Position numbers and translations under genes: made by a program. Below are positions 42,157 through 54,086 of a stretch of DNA of 64,000 nucleotides, piece by piece (position 1 is the stretch's first letter; every line of letters begins with the position of its first letter). Below the pieces are notes generated by a model. That model was not told the origin of the DNA. It made no database searches and saw nothing but the letters and a program-made list of their open reading frames with translations. The stretch is from positions 1,116,001 to 1,180,000 of the forward strand of contig JAPFBL010000001.1 of the NCBI GenBank assembly GCA_026182355.1. Reading direction: 5' to 3'. Source of the DNA: Hermatobates lingyangjiaoensis. Its lineage: Eukaryota; Arthropoda; Insecta; Hemiptera; Hermatobatidae.

Positions 42157-42348
42157 ATATATCCGGTCGAGAAAAGGAAAACATTTATTACATATTTATA
42201 TACAACATATTTATGAGAAGCAACATATTTATATATATACCGTTGCTTCTCAACGCGAGTACTTCACACTTCTTCCCGATGACGACGGATGTCGATATAT
42301 CGAAGTGAGTTCTGTAGTGACTTTTTGTGTTCTTTCCCATTTATTAAT

Positions 42349-42388
<40 letters not shown>

Positions 42389-42390
42389 TC
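42157..42390 (+). repeat. PLE leader-like repeat ending in (TA)n
   Basis: CCCGATGACGACGGATGTCG and CGAAGTGAGTTCTGTAGTGA match the end of the 37190-37485 repeat. The following (TA)n covers about 42353-42388. The plus frame 42140-42397 is an artefact. Confidence 0.6.
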
Positions 42391-42519
42391 GGTTTAATGT
42401 CAAAATTTTAATAAAATAATTCAGATATTACACACAAAACCTGCAATACTTTTAAAGTCTAAAAAATATTATTATTTGGTCGTTGTATGCTTGAAGTATC
42501 TTTAGTCTAAATTCAATCA

Positions 42520-42935
42520 GATGACTGTTCTGAATATTTTTCTTCTTTTTTTTAATATTTATTCTTAGATTTTTTTTTTAGATTATTGAATTTTCTTTCT
42601 CTACTTTACTAAAGCTTACTTTATTTTTTTGGTATTATGATTCAAAATTTTTCACATATCTTTCACTTTTTTTCACATATTTTTGACACATCTTTACTTT
42701 TGATATCCCATTTTCACTTTCTTAATTATCTTTTATTTCTGTTTTTTTATTCATTTATCTCTTTTTATTTATGACTTTTATTATTATTTATTTTCAACCG
42801 CTTCATGATTATAAAGTTGGCTACACTGAGTGTCAGTATTTAACCGTCAGCAGTCCTAGTCACGTCCTCGGCCATGTGATTTTATTTCTCATAAAAACTG
42901 AGATAGACCAAAATGTGATCGAGGGTTTTTGTTTG
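42520..42935 (+). repeat. T-rich leader with DR-B-like tail
   Basis: A long T-rich stretch leads to AAAGTTGGCTACACTGAGTG, similar to AAGGTGGCTACACTGATTGA at 11153 in DR-B copy 1. I infer another, diverged PLE leader. Confidence 0.45.
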
Positions 42936-42939
42936 TATT

Positions 42940-42943
42940 TTTT

Positions 42944-42982
<39 letters not shown>

Positions 42983-43290
42983 TGTTAAAATGCATAGCAC
43001 CTTCCACGTTCACGACTTTCTTGCTGATATATTCTAGTTTTATCTCTAGTTTTTGGTGGTAGGGTGAAAGTTTCCACAAGAGTTGTCTCAGATACATTGA
43101 CCTCATAAACTAAGTCCATATGTCTCTGGGACAACTACTGTGGGAACTTTCACCCTACCAACAAAACCTAGTGAGAAAACTAGAATATATCAGAAAGAAA
43201 GTTGTGAAAGTGGAAACTACCATCAATTTAAACAAAATATGTCTACAAGAAAATCTGCTTCCAATCTATAGTAATATATGGTATATAAGA
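42940..43290. mobile_element. PLE N-terminal palindrome
   Basis: The minus strand reads LRQLLWKLSPYHQKL, then KLEYISKKVVNVE, and runs into (TA)n (42944-42980). The plus strand reads LGQLLWELSPYQQNL, KLEYIRKKVVKVE, then LNKICLQENLLPIYSNI. The arms mirror around about 43108. The frames (42882-43106 minus; 43120-43317 plus) are the same PLE N-terminal peptide in opposite orientations, so one PLE 5' segment has been duplicated head to head. Confidence 0.75.
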
Positions 43291-43520
43291 AGATGTCACA
43301 ATAAACACGTGAAATAACAATCAATGTTCAAACCACAGAATGAAATGGGAAAAAAAGACTAAGATCTTTCAAACTTAACAAGCGGTTTTTGTCAGAGTCA
43401 AAAACCCAACTAAACCCATCACTCAACACAGTTGGGTTTGGATTCTGACGAAAACCGCTTGTTACAGTAAAAAATCATACCTTTTTTTCCAAATTTCTTA
43501 TTGCGTTATGAACATTGATA
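43290..43520. repeat. PAL-1 palindromic repeat, diverged copy
   Basis: It begins AATAAACACGTGAAATAACA and ends with TTATTGCGTTATGAACATTG. It abuts the PLE N-terminal segment on its left. The right arm has CTGACGA (43445-43451), but the GAAA has become AAAA. Confidence 0.8.
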
Positions 43521-43734
43521 TATACATGGTAACTTTGTTAATAGTTTGGATTGCACACAGTGTGATTCCTTTTATGAGGGATTGGCTTCCACCAAACTAA
43601 GACTGCTTATGAATAATTACAGGTTGTCCGTTTGCAAACGCAGTGACCTTCCTGTTATTACTTAAGCCAATTTTGAGTTTCAATTACTGTTCGGTGTACA
43701 GTCCTGAGACAGATTAATGAAACTAATTCGAAAG

Positions 43735-44141
43735 TCACTTTGAGAGCTTCAGAAGAAGCACTTATTAGTCTTTTGGCTGGTAGATCTCCTCTCGGGCTTA
43801 ACCTCAATCGTTAATTGTTCCTTAAATTTATTTCAGTATTTTTTACTTACTCAGTTTTATTTTGTATTTTTATTTTTAGTTTGGTATTCTACAAGTTTTT
43901 AATTTTATTTTTATTTAAATGTTTTCGTTAATTTAATCTTTATTTGCATTTTATTTCTTTATCTTCCTTGTCTCCCCTCCATCCGAAAGTTCACTACTCT
44001 GACGGCTTCTTTTTAAACGTAAATCAGTCATTCTCAGCCTTTGGAGCTATTCACATCTATCTTCCTGATGGCGAGGTCATCGAATTGTAGTAGTGAGTTT
44101 CAGTGATTTCATTGTTGTGTGTCCTTTTAAAATTTCTAGTT

Positions 44142-44185
<44 letters not shown>
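43735..44185 (+). repeat. DR-B repeat, copy 2, ending in (TA)n
   Basis: It aligns with 10905-11335. The end reads CTTCCTGATGGCGAGGTCAT, then CGAATTGTAGTAGTGAG, followed by about 40 bp of (TA)n. Inferred PLE untranslated/terminal region. Confidence 0.65.
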
Positions 44186-44186
<1 letters not shown>

Positions 44187-44395
44187 CTTTTTCGATGAAA
44201 ATACGATCCGAAACGGACAAATATAGTTCAATTTACATAAAAAAACATAGAGAAATTAGAATCATACATTTACAGTCTTTAATAAGAGACTAAATTTGAA
44301 CATTTACAGTCGGTTCAAACCGAGAATTAGAGACTGTAAATGTGTCCTTTTAATTTCTCTATGTTTCTTTATGTACATTGAACTATTTATATATA
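44186..44395. repeat. PAL-4 palindromic repeat
   Basis: The arms mirror around about 44300: ACATAGAGAAATTAGAATCA, CATTTACAGTCTTTAA, then inverted TTAGAGACTGTAAATG, TTTCTCTATGTTTC. (TA)n lies to the left. Related to the single arm at 34970-35180. Confidence 0.8.
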
Positions 44396-44530
44396 TAACA
44401 CTATTTTTCTTTTTAATGAGGTTTGATCTAGCTTCAATAATACAACACCTTTAAGCCAGCTATACCAAACCTCGATATAAAAGAAAAATACCTAATGTTA
44501 AATATATGTTGTCGAGATAAGGAAAACATT
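44396..44530 (+). repeat. Single PAL-5 outer arm
   Basis: AACACTATTTTTCTTTTTAA, GGTTTGATCTAGCTTC and AACACCTTTAAGCC match the left end of PAL-5 (41522 onward). It continues GTTAAATATATGTTGTCGAG and GGAAAACATTC, matching the right flank of PAL-5 (42150-42185). Confidence 0.7.
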
Positions 44531-44888
44531 CATATATATATATATATATTTGGGGAGCAGGCCTTCATTTATACACGTTTTATTAAAAGTAATGCCCAAT
44601 TTAACTTTTACACTTTTTCTTATCCGTTTTTCAAGTGTTCTCATACTTGACTTCCATGGTTCTGGAACTAAAAACATAAGTTCACCAAAATTTTTATTAC
44701 TATACACCGACATGTTTCGGTCATCGTTGACCATTTTCAAGGTTAAAGAATATATAAAATTATTAATGATCGAAAAGTGAATAACAATTAAAATAAACTA
44801 AAATAAACATAACGAGTCCATAACACATATTCACAACTAGGGAGGTTATCAAAGGTAAAGGTATGTTGAGGTTTCACCAGGCTCTTGG

Positions 44889-45566
44889 TTACCTTCCATC
44901 CGTCATTTGTATCTGGGAAGGTAATCGATTAACTTCTATACCTCTCCCAGACTGGTTCGTCTTCTGACTGCCTTCATATAATTTTAGAATTCTTGAAAAT
45001 CCTCCTCCTTGGCTGTTAATACTAGGTTGCTTTTCGAGGATCAAGATAGCTTCCAAAATTTGCAATCTGGTGTGGTCATGTTCTTGTTGTAATATTACAG
45101 TATTGTCTGTTAACATTTCCCTGGTTAATTGCACTCCATGTGTTAACCTAACGTGCTCCTTGGGTCCTCCGGATGCCAGATGCATGGTGAGCCTTCGTGA
45201 AAGCGTGGTTGTGGTGGAACCAACATATTTCGAGCGTAGGGACTCGCAGTTCCCTAATTTGCAGTTAAACTCGTATACAACATTAGTTCTCTGAAGGGTT
45301 GCTTTCTTTTGTGGGTTGTTCGTAATTACCATTCTTGAAGTGGCAGAGTTGGCATAGTAAATTCGTAATTCTAATCTGTCATCTGGCTTGAGGCATGATG
45401 TATTATTCTTAATAATTCCTTTTAGTATACGTTCATCCGTTTTATAAGCTTCCGAAAACTGGTTTTTATAATATACTAAATGTGTTGCGCCTTTGTTTTC
45501 GGGATTCTGTTGAATATCACTACCTGTTTTTAGTTCCAGAACCATGGAAGTCAAGTATGAGAACAC
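44889..45566 (-). pseudogene. PLE GIY-YIG endonuclease domain (C-terminal ORF fragment)
   Basis: This 225-residue frame is the C-terminal part of a Penelope-like ORF. The first ~13 residues read through the inverted repeat and are not native. The domain has VYEF (97-100) in the GIY position, YVGST (114-118) as YIG, RR at 124-125 as the catalytic-arginine region, LEAILI with E172 as the metal-binding glutamate, and PSIN with N184. C102, C107 and the nearby H129/H138 fit the CCHH pattern of endonuclease-bearing PLEs. In an intact element this nuclease nicks target DNA to prime reverse transcription. The domain is uninterrupted, so the insertion is fairly young, but with no reverse transcriptase it is a dead fragment. 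Confidence 0.85.
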
Positions 45567-45620
45567 TTGAAAAAACGGATAAGAAAAAGTGTAAAAGTTA
45601 AATTGGGCATTACTTTTAAT

Positions 45621-45624
<4 letters not shown>

Positions 45625-45663
<39 letters not shown>
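45625..45663. repeat. (TA)n at the PLE inverted end
   Basis: About 39 bp of pure TA directly follow ACTTTTAATAAAA of the N-terminal arm. Confidence 0.95.
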
Positions 45664-45666
<3 letters not shown>

Positions 45667-46050
45667 TGTATTTAGGTAGCAGACCTTTCTTTAATATATG
45701 CACAGTTAAATTTCTCTATGAATGATGTATATATACACACAAGAGTTCAAAATTGAAGAAGAGTAACACACAAGGTAAAGAAACAAACTTAGAAACTCAA
45801 ATTTTTGGGCAATCCGTCTTCAGGAGAAAAAGAAAGGGACACCAACCACGTTGCAAACACAACAGCAAGTAAACCGTTGTGGAAACTGATACGTAGAAAC
45901 TCCAGCCATAATATCGAGGCCACCATCTCAAAAATCGTCAGAGCAGAAGCTGCTGCTACTTTGAACAATATATATATAATCAGAGAAAGAACTACAGAGA
46001 GGAAACCAATTTCTATAATATTTCTGCATCTGTCAAACTGAGCCATTTTG
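45664..46050. mobile_element. PLE fragments: N-terminal block, PAL-3 arm, second N-terminal block
   Basis: The minus strand at 45720-45664 reads LTVHILKKGLLPKYTNI, the PLE N-terminal block, and runs into the (TA)n. The plus strand at 45740-45860 matches the PAL-3 arm (AACTCAAATTTTTGGGCAAT, CCGTCTTCAGGAGAAA). The plus strand then reads KIVRAEAAATLNNI before a short TA run at 45967-45976, like KVVKVETTINLNKI at 43200. Overlapping frames at 45789-46046 are not independent genes. Confidence 0.65.
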
Positions 46051-48014
46051 ACGACAAACTTTTTTGTAGTTTTTTTAATCTTTTTTGATCGTTGCTTTTA
46101 TGTATATACATGAGGAAGTCAATGTAAATTAATATTTACGTCCAAATAAAACCATAATTACATTTTTCTTTTATAAATTATTGGTTTAACATCAATTACT
46201 TCTGTGATAAGATCTTTGACATCAATCTAGAACATTCATTGTAGTTCATTCACAAAATCATTAGTCTTAATGAATTCTTTAATGAATGAGTCACACCATT
46301 TAAATTTTATTTTATCTTTTATCTACACCTAATGAGAATTACATAAAAGGAAAATATGTAATAATAATTAGGTTGATGAAAATAATTGTTCCAAGTGGTG
46401 ACAGTTCTCGGCGAGGTAAATGTTTGCCGTAAAGGCAAACATTGACTGAAGTTATATCTTATCAGAAGGTTCAGCCTGCATAATTCACTGCGAGGGTGAT
46501 TAAGAAAGCAGTCCCCGGCTGACGCCTTGTTTTTCTTCTTGTTTATGAAAGAGAAGACAAGTTTATCTCATGTTGCTGATATCACTGTTTGAGAATAGTC
46601 CTCTCTCTCTTATATTCATTAATTATTTAGTTCGCCATAACTTCACAGTTCTTAGAACTGAAATTCATTGACACCAATATCAACAATTATTTATTCAATA
46701 TATATGAATTTTCTCATATCATAGATCATAGATAGAAATCATAGATACAAGATTAACTTAATCTGTCTTGGTTATAACTTCGTAGGTTTGCTTTTTCTAA
46801 ATATGTTAATATAACAAAAGTCTACCATCCTTATTATTATGTTAATAATAAGCATCAATCAATCATCATTAAATGCATAAACATTTTTAATATTTCACCT
46901 AAACAATTTAAAATAAATTTCTACATTCATTTTGAACATTTATCTAATTATTTAGGAAAATTAAACAAACAGAATTATAGGTGTTTAGATTATTTTTTCC
47001 AATATATATATAGTAATTTTATAATTATGATATTTAGTTTTATATTATATACACGATTTTTTAAACCTTTAAAATGAAGTAACACATATTTTTAAAATTC
47101 TTCATTAATGCATATTTGTCCTTAGATATTAATAATAAAATATCGTATTGTAATAATGTATTTTTTAGAGAAGACCTAGTAATAAATAAATCATTACAAT
47201 TTTACCTATGAATATTAAGTATTTAAAAAATTTAAACACGCTTCAAAAAATTAATTAAGCAATTAAAATATATTGTTTTTTATCAGCAGTACTGTTCATA
47301 GTACGGTAGTATAATAACAAGATTTGAACAATATTAAAGGAAAATAACTTATTACCAGTTCATATTTCAGTTTAACGTATACTTTTCTTAAGAGTGCAAT
47401 AGATATAAAGGTAATGTTTAATTTCTAGCTTCTTGTTATTTCTGGTTTTTCTTATTATTTTTAGTTCTTATTATTATTTCTAGTTTCTTAATATAATTAA
47501 TAACAAACAGTTAAATAAATTAATGTAATTTCTAGCTTAATGTCATGCTTCTTGATTTAGTTCAAAGTTGTCTATGTTTAATCACCTGGTACTAAAGGTA
47601 GGTTTGAAAACAGTTGAATACTGTTTTAGAATGATTTAGAATGATCTAAAAATCTAGTTGAGAGTTTTCTCAACAATATTTATTTCTTAATAATTAAACA
47701 TAGGTTTTAAAAAGCACTAAATATACGTAGTATTATAATAAGAGGAAATGTTAATATTAAATAATATCCTATTATATTTATTATTAAGAGTCTTGGTAGT
47801 TTAGGTCTTAGAGTTCTCAAAGATAATTGGGATAAAAAGACCAAGTTGTTTTAACTCTATATCTGTGACGTGGGGCCTAGTAGGTGTGAAGAGATAGAAA
47901 TGACACTGTCAATGACATCTGTTCCCTATCTCAGACTGACATTCACTCATATTTAGCACTCGTTGCATGTGCTGGTCTCAAAAAAAAGTTTCCAAATTTC
48001 AGTAATCCTAAGTA
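46051..48014. other. AT-rich DNA with two GC-richer islands
   Basis: An island at about 46395-46560 contains the inverted pair TGTTTGCC/GGCAAACA (46428-46442), a forkhead-like core on both strands. A second lies at about 47820-47960. No exon was recognised. Confidence 0.4.
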
Positions 48015-48963
48015 TCTCTACATATAAAGTTTGTAAGTTTGTTTGTTTGTTCCCCAATTTTCCGTAAAGATAGAGACCTGAAATTAAATATATATTAATT
48101 ATTACCTGAATAATGTTAAATAACAGAAAATCACTATATTCTCAAAATTGGAGCCAGGGTAGCAAGTGTCGTGTGGGCTTGCCGATGACAGTACTGCAAA
48201 TGTATTAGATATAAATGTAACAAAATTTTTTTTTAAATTTAATATTTGCATGATATAAACACTGGTAATAAACTAAAGGGATGGAGCCAAGGTAGCCCAC
48301 TGACATGCGTGCTCGCCGATGACAGTAGGACAAATATATTAATAATAAATGTAACAGAATAAAATTTTAAATTTATAATTTGAATAATTTTAGCAATGGT
48401 AATAAAGTAAAGGCATGGAACCAGAGTAGCCCAGAAGCTTGCATTCTCCCTGATTACAGTAGCGCAAATGTATTATAGATAAATGTAACAAATATATAAT
48501 AAACTGCTACATTAGAGGTTCAAAATGAATAATTTTAGAAACAAACTTGAACACAACTGTCAAATAAAATACGAATGTTCTAAGATAATATTATAAAGAC
48601 ACATTTCTTTCATTAACGTCATTTTATGTTAAATGAATTGAATATTTCAATTTACAAATTTTGTTGTTCATCTTAAAATATTTGAGTGTGTATATAACTT
48701 GAATTGATGTTTTATTTAATTATGTCAAAATATTTTTTTACTATTAAATGATTTTTATTTTGCTAAATATACTTACTGTGTATATATCTTGAATCATGTT
48801 AAGAATACTATATCAAGAGCTTTGGTCATATATAAATCTGTTTCTGTGCATTAATAACAAGAAACAACAATTAAAATTATCCCTTTCAATCATGTTCAGT
48901 GAATTTATTTCAATACCAACTGTTACAATTTCTGAGTGACACAAAGAGTGACAGGTAGTCTAG
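48015..48963 (+). mobile_element. Non-autonomous Helitron, copy 2
   Basis: It begins TCTCTACATATAAAG after an A. It ends GTGAC-ACAAAGA-GTGAC, AGGTAGTCTAG, then T, fitting the Helitron CTRR|T rule exactly (CTAG|T). It is collinear with 27939-28914. Three ~134-bp units (at about 48159, 48291 and 48427) contain the GTAGCCCA-type motif. No coding capacity. Confidence 0.8.
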
Positions 48964-49980
48964 TATAACATATTCCGTGTGCAGAAAAAAAATTGCTTTT
49001 GAATGTAATTCTTTAACAAAATATGATAGATATACCGATATACCAGTACAGGGGTAATTGGTATCTTCGAAACAAAATTTCTCATCATATTTTAAAAAAA
49101 CTCACAAAAATATGTTTCAGATCGTTTTATTTATTCATTAATGCATTAATAGTATGTTTATTACCAACAACTAAATTTCATTTCTCAAGCTACAAACACT
49201 ACGGATTCCAAGCAGCAGCATATATAAATGAAATATAGTAGTCATGAAGAAATTCAAATTTGGGATAATAACAAATATAGATGTATTAAAGTCCCCTGAG
49301 CCCATTTATAATTTTTTTTTGGTAATCTTGTGTGTGTACGTGTGTATGTGTGTGCGTCTGTATGTGTGTCTGTTCAACAATACACAACAACAATAAACTG
49401 TATTCTTTTTGGATAAAATTGTATCATTGAAAACGTATTTATTGCTTCAGTTATTGTGAAGCTAATATTAGCTAAAACTGTAGAAACCATCAACATTTTT
49501 GTTAAAAAAAAACTCCATTCTGCTTAAATATATAAAGAGTTAGGCATATGATTAAATGGGAAAGGTTGTGTCCACAATACTAGTCACAGCATTTGATCTA
49601 TCAAATGAAATTACACACAAAAAGAACTTGTGATAGTAGGATGAACTATGCAGGTTTTAATTAAAATTGCTTGAAAGTAAACTGACACTATAATTTATTT
49701 TGATTAAAAAAATGTTTGTTGCTACTAGTCTGTAAACACTGGAATATTGAAGCATTGTGAAATTCTCTTCTAAGTAGTTTGATATGAAACAAATGTAGAC
49801 AGATTTAGTTTATTTGGATATATACCTAAAACGCAGGTGTACCATTAATTGTAGTTTGACTGCAATTGTGTGTATGTTCACTTTTACCAAATTTTTTAAA
49901 TATTCTTAAATCTTTATTTAATATCAATTTAAAATTCTCTACTGCATCTAGCTAAAGTCACACGTAATTAACAGATTTAT
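48964..49980. other. AT-rich non-coding DNA
   Basis: Nothing recognised apart from a GT-rich run at about 49328-49372. A 71-codon plus frame (49023-49238) has no domain. Confidence 0.4.
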
Positions 49981-49984
49981 TAGT

Positions 49985-50450
49985 CATAAATTTATAACAT
50001 CTAAGATATTGACCTACTTTAAATGCAAGAACAAAATTCACAGTATTATTTGTTTTGAAAAAGATTTGTTTTCCTATTAGCTTACTGTGTAATTGTTCTA
50101 TTAAATTATGATAAATTACAGTTTTATTTGAGTCAGTAAATGAATAGCAGAAACATTTGTAAGTTGACTGTTACACTCACTGCAACTAATAGTATGAATT
50201 CCCTCAATGTTCTCAACTACAGTTTCTCTTTCAGTTTCCATCAGATTTACAAACAGAGATTGTAGACATTTTTATTTATTTTTGTCAGTTCAGTAATTGT
50301 TCTATAATTACAAAGATTTCCACACTTGTACATAGGTTTTTCGTAGCAGTTTGACCGGATGTCACAGTTCTTTAGATATTTAGATGACAAGATATTATTT
50401 ATATGACAAATGTAAGAAGTGTCTTTTTTGTATCTAATTATCTTTTAAAG
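49985..50450 (-). pseudogene. Unidentified cysteine-rich coding relic
   Basis: The minus strand has three consecutive open stretches in shifted frames: one with CDIRSNCYEKPMYKCGNLCN, one with METERETVVENIEG and then HTISCSECNSQ, and one of about 60 codons with SNKTVIYHNLIEQLHSKLIG and NFVLAFKVGQYLRCYKF. Together they suggest a broken protein gene with CxxC-type pairs, perhaps zinc-binding. A frameshift separates the pieces and stops close each. It lies downstream (on minus) of a PLE palindrome but I do not recognise it as PLE. It could be another transposon protein or a host pseudogene. Confidence 0.35.
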
Positions 50451-50694
50451 TTAGAATCAAATCCACAACGATGTGTTGAATTCTAGAAATTTGATGTATG
50501 GAATTTCTATTCTAGTAACAAATCTTCATTGTTTGTATAATAATAATAATAAAACCAAATATGTATTTATAGCAATAATCAATTCTAACACCCGACCAAC
50601 CTTTTTGTAGAAAGTACAAGCAAAAACAAAATTAACTGTTGCCTACAATCATCATGTGGTAGTTGTTTTAGTTTAGAGATACACTTTAATATTC

Positions 50695-51235
50695 GTAAAT
50701 TTTGGTAGCAGTCCTTCTTTGACACACACATTATTGAAAATGACACCAAATTTAGCTGATACCTGTTTCTTAACAAGTTTCTCATTTTCTCTAAACAACA
50801 CTCTGGTTATTTCGTCTAGACCAGAGGTTCTTAACCTTTTGGGGGTACCGAACCCCACCAGTTTCATAAGCGCATTGATCGAACCCTTCTTTAGTGAAAA
50901 ATAAAATATGACTTTTTTCAAATTCAAGTCATAGGCGTATGTTTTTTTTATGTTCCAAAAAAAAATGAACCATGCATTAATATTATCTTGTTCAAAGAAC
51001 AAAACCAACACAATAAATGAAATCACAACAAATTACATGCATGCAAATCAGTGTGACTTCTGCTGTTGACCTCCTTGGTGGAGGCTTCGCCGAACCCCTG
51101 AGACCAACTCTTCGAACCCCTAGGGTTCGATCGAACACAGGTTAAGAACCACTGGTCTAGACGATAGACGAAATAACGAGAGTGTTATTTAGAAAAATTG
51201 AGAAACCTGTTAAGAAACAGGTATCAGCTAAAAGA
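50695..51235. mobile_element. PLE N-terminal palindrome split by a hAT element
   Basis: The minus strand reads TRVLFRENEKLVKKQVSAKF and then VCVKEGLLPKFTNI. The right flank (51163-51235: AGACGAAATAACGAGAGTG ... AAGAAACAGGTATCAGCTAA) is the inverted copy of the left flank (50750-50813). Without the hAT insertion the two arms join at GTCTAGAC-GATAGACG. It is the better-preserved relative of 23800-24100. Confidence 0.75.
50822..51154. mobile_element. hAT-type miniature element (333 bp)
   Basis: The ends CAGAGGTTCTTAACC and GGTTAAGAACCACTG form a near-perfect inverted repeat. The target duplication GTCTAGAC (50814-50821 and 51155-51162) is an exact 8 bp. Subterminal CCCC-rich blocks occur on both sides. 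No coding capacity. It sits at the centre of a PLE palindrome, so it inserted after the palindrome formed. It is a different subfamily from 14039-14338. Confidence 0.92.
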
Positions 51236-54086
51236 TATACTTTAGTATATCTACTACTACGTTCTAGTCTTTAGGACGACCATCTATAAATAGCCTTAAA
51301 CTACCTATCTCAATAGATTCACCATGTGTGTTGTATTTTTCGCATTATTTATTAAACTAATTTAGCTACTTTGTTGCTCTTTGTACCATTCAAATAAATT
51401 AAACTAATATAAAGTTATTTTCAATTTTGTTAACGAAATATCTTTTGGTACATCATCGCATGAAGATCAAGTACCAGTTATATTAGTTTATATCTTTATG
51501 GCAATTTAGAACGACAGATGTGTTTTGCTAATCACCGTTTCTATTTGTAGGTGGTCTTCAAGATAGTAATCTCCGAAAACATTTTGGGTTCCTTCACAGA
51601 GTAAAGCATTGTTTTGCGTCCAGCAATGAGACGTTCCCTGTTGAGGGAATTGTTTTCATTTAACAATTGTTAACAAACTCCTTCAGCAACAGCAATTTGA
51701 AATACTTATTCATAATAGCTTTCATGCCTAAGATGTAAACTGCTTCATCGGGTGTAAGCTTAATGGTACAATCCATATTCACTATAAAAAAAAAAAAAAA
51801 AGTTCCTTTCTATAATGATTTTTATTAGGAGAGGAATCGTTTCTTAATCGATTTTTAAATTTGATACAATTAAATATAATTAATTACAATAATTAATTAT
51901 AATTATATTACATATAACTTATGAAGTTTGACACTAGTAAAATTTTCTCTGAAAAAATAAGTTTAATATAAAAATAAGAATATAATATCAAACTTCTTAG
52001 GAATAAATGTATCATTTTAAATATAATATAAATCTCTATATCGGAGATGGTCATTTGTAGTATCATTCTGCAGACCGTACCGATAGTGATTGAAGGAGTG
52101 TTCAGTGCACACGCATAATTTTGTACATCACAGAATTTATGCATATAATATAATTAGTATTATTAACGCAGCAGTAATAATAAGACTTTTGTAAATCCAA
52201 AGTGAAGATTTCGTGTTATAAAATAATCTTTTACTGGAGAACATAACTCTTGATCCCATAACCAGTAGATCTCATACATGGTCATCTGTAAAATACATGG
52301 AGAGTGAATCTGTCACATTTAATGTCATTTATCTGACCTCCTTCTACATTGAAAATTGAAGCCAAAAGTTTTTCCTTTAAAAATATACAAAAAGTGATCT
52401 GCAAATTTCTTTTGTAGTGCATGTCAACACCTCATAAACAATGCTTACTTCCTTTATTGGTAAATTGAAGGCAAAGATTGAGATTATTGGTTAACGACTT
52501 TTCTGCAGTTATTGGAATATTTCAAATTGTAAAACAAAATCATGCATCTCACCTTATCAAACTATACACACAAATAATACGTACTTAAAAATAAATTTAC
52601 ACTTAGCCTGGTTCATGTAGTCTTTGAATATATTAAGTTATGGTGGTTCGTCTCCTAGTCCTAGAAATAATTAATAAGAAATATTAATTAAATAATTAAT
52701 TAATAAGAAATAAAACACTGCAGTTTTCTTATTTTAAATACACGTTTGATATATATATCAAAAACACAAACAACTTCATTTGCAAACTTACTAAACACGA
52801 TTAAATTATAATAAATATTATTTGTAAAATATTTAATTTTTAAAAATGTTATAAGTACGAGTAAATTATTTTTACGTCTTTGAAATAAAAATTAAATTAT
52901 TTGTTTTAGATTTAAAATAACATTAGAATGGAAGAAATATATTATTAATGAACCATATTTGGCTTAACTTGTACTTTATAATTTTATATTTTCGTTAGTA
53001 TATATTTTTCTACTTTAGCGACCTTAGAAATATTTTTTACGGTTTTATAAATAGATATACTATCAATACGTTATTAATAGAAAAACGATTGACTTTGCCA
53101 TGTAAATTAAAATCAGGATATACTTTTTATAATAAACGGTAACTCTTCTGTAAAAAAAGTCATCGACTTTGATGACATCACTGAAATAATGGATTTTAAA
53201 AAAATTAATTAACTTAGAATTAGAGTTTCAATTATAGATATTGTTCTCACTCTTTTAAAAGTTTTTAATGTCTTTCAAAACAGAAAGCGGTCTTCCTGTA
53301 GTAAATTTTAAAAATTTGTCCAACAAATCAAACAATTTTGACAGTACAATTTTGACCACGTGTTTGACAATACTTCTTTATATTGCAAAGTTTACTGTTG
53401 ACCACTCCAAATTATTATTATAATCATTATAATTAAATCTTTATTTTTCAACATTTGCTCAGAAGTGTTTTGCTAAGGAAACTTGAATCTCTGAATACCT
53501 GAAAAAAAAGTGGATATTTATTTTATTTTGTATTAAATAGAATTTAATTAATGGCAAACAACTTCTACTAAGAAATGAATCTAGAATTTCATATTGAATG
53601 TTGGTGAGAAGATGCAAAGTACGGCCGGCAGACTGCTAGGAGGCTAGAAGCGCGCTGAGTGTGCCGGTTAATGCTGAGTGATTTGTCTGTCGTTGGTGTC
53701 AGTGTGACGGTCTCCTTTGTGCCGGGCGTGCTTCAACCCACCGCCTTGTAAACCGTGCCCTCAGCTATACCCACCTGCTTACAACTTGCCGACAAAGTAC
53801 TTCATTTATACATCAACAAAATGTTGTTTAACAACAAGTTCGAAACTTAGAACTTTAAATGCCAACTAAGATTTTTTTTCATTCAGTATGAACTCAAAAT
53901 ATTTTGTGACTTGTAGGTTCATCTGTATATAAGACATAATAAAGTGTAAATATTGCCATAAAACCACCTTCTGATAAACTGTTTTTGACATAAAAAAAAT
54001 AGGACAAAAGTACTGAAGGAAGTAACCTTGGATCAAAATATAATTGACAAAAATCAAAGCACTGAGCAATAGTAAAATAATTTTAT
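51236..54086. other. AT-rich DNA with GC-rich island
   Basis: On minus at about 51773-51660 a short frame reads MDCTIKLTPDEAVYILGMKA, then KEFVNNC and a stop; coding-like but unidentified. An island at about 53615-53790 is strongly GC-richer (GCCGGCAGACTGC, GTGCCGGGCGTGC). No splice-supported exon was found. Confidence 0.35.

Larger units (their letters stand above)
44534..45663 (-). mobile_element. Penelope-like element, 5'-truncated, with inverted terminal segments
   Basis: Read on minus, in order: an inverted copy of the N-terminal segment ending in (TA)n (45663 to about 45527); the GIY-YIG coding region; a short 3' untranslated part; a hammerhead-like core at 44742-44701 (TGGTCAACGATGACC, GAAACATGTCGG); the N-terminal coding segment LVPEPWKSSMRTLEKRI, then LGITFNKTCINEGLLPKY; and (TA)n at 44534-44549. 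The plus strand at 44576-44675 equals the minus strand at 45620-45525. The order C-terminus, ribozyme region, N-terminus is that of tandem PLE copies, where terminal pseudo-repeats contain the start of the ORF. The reverse transcriptase is absent. Confidence 0.75.
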
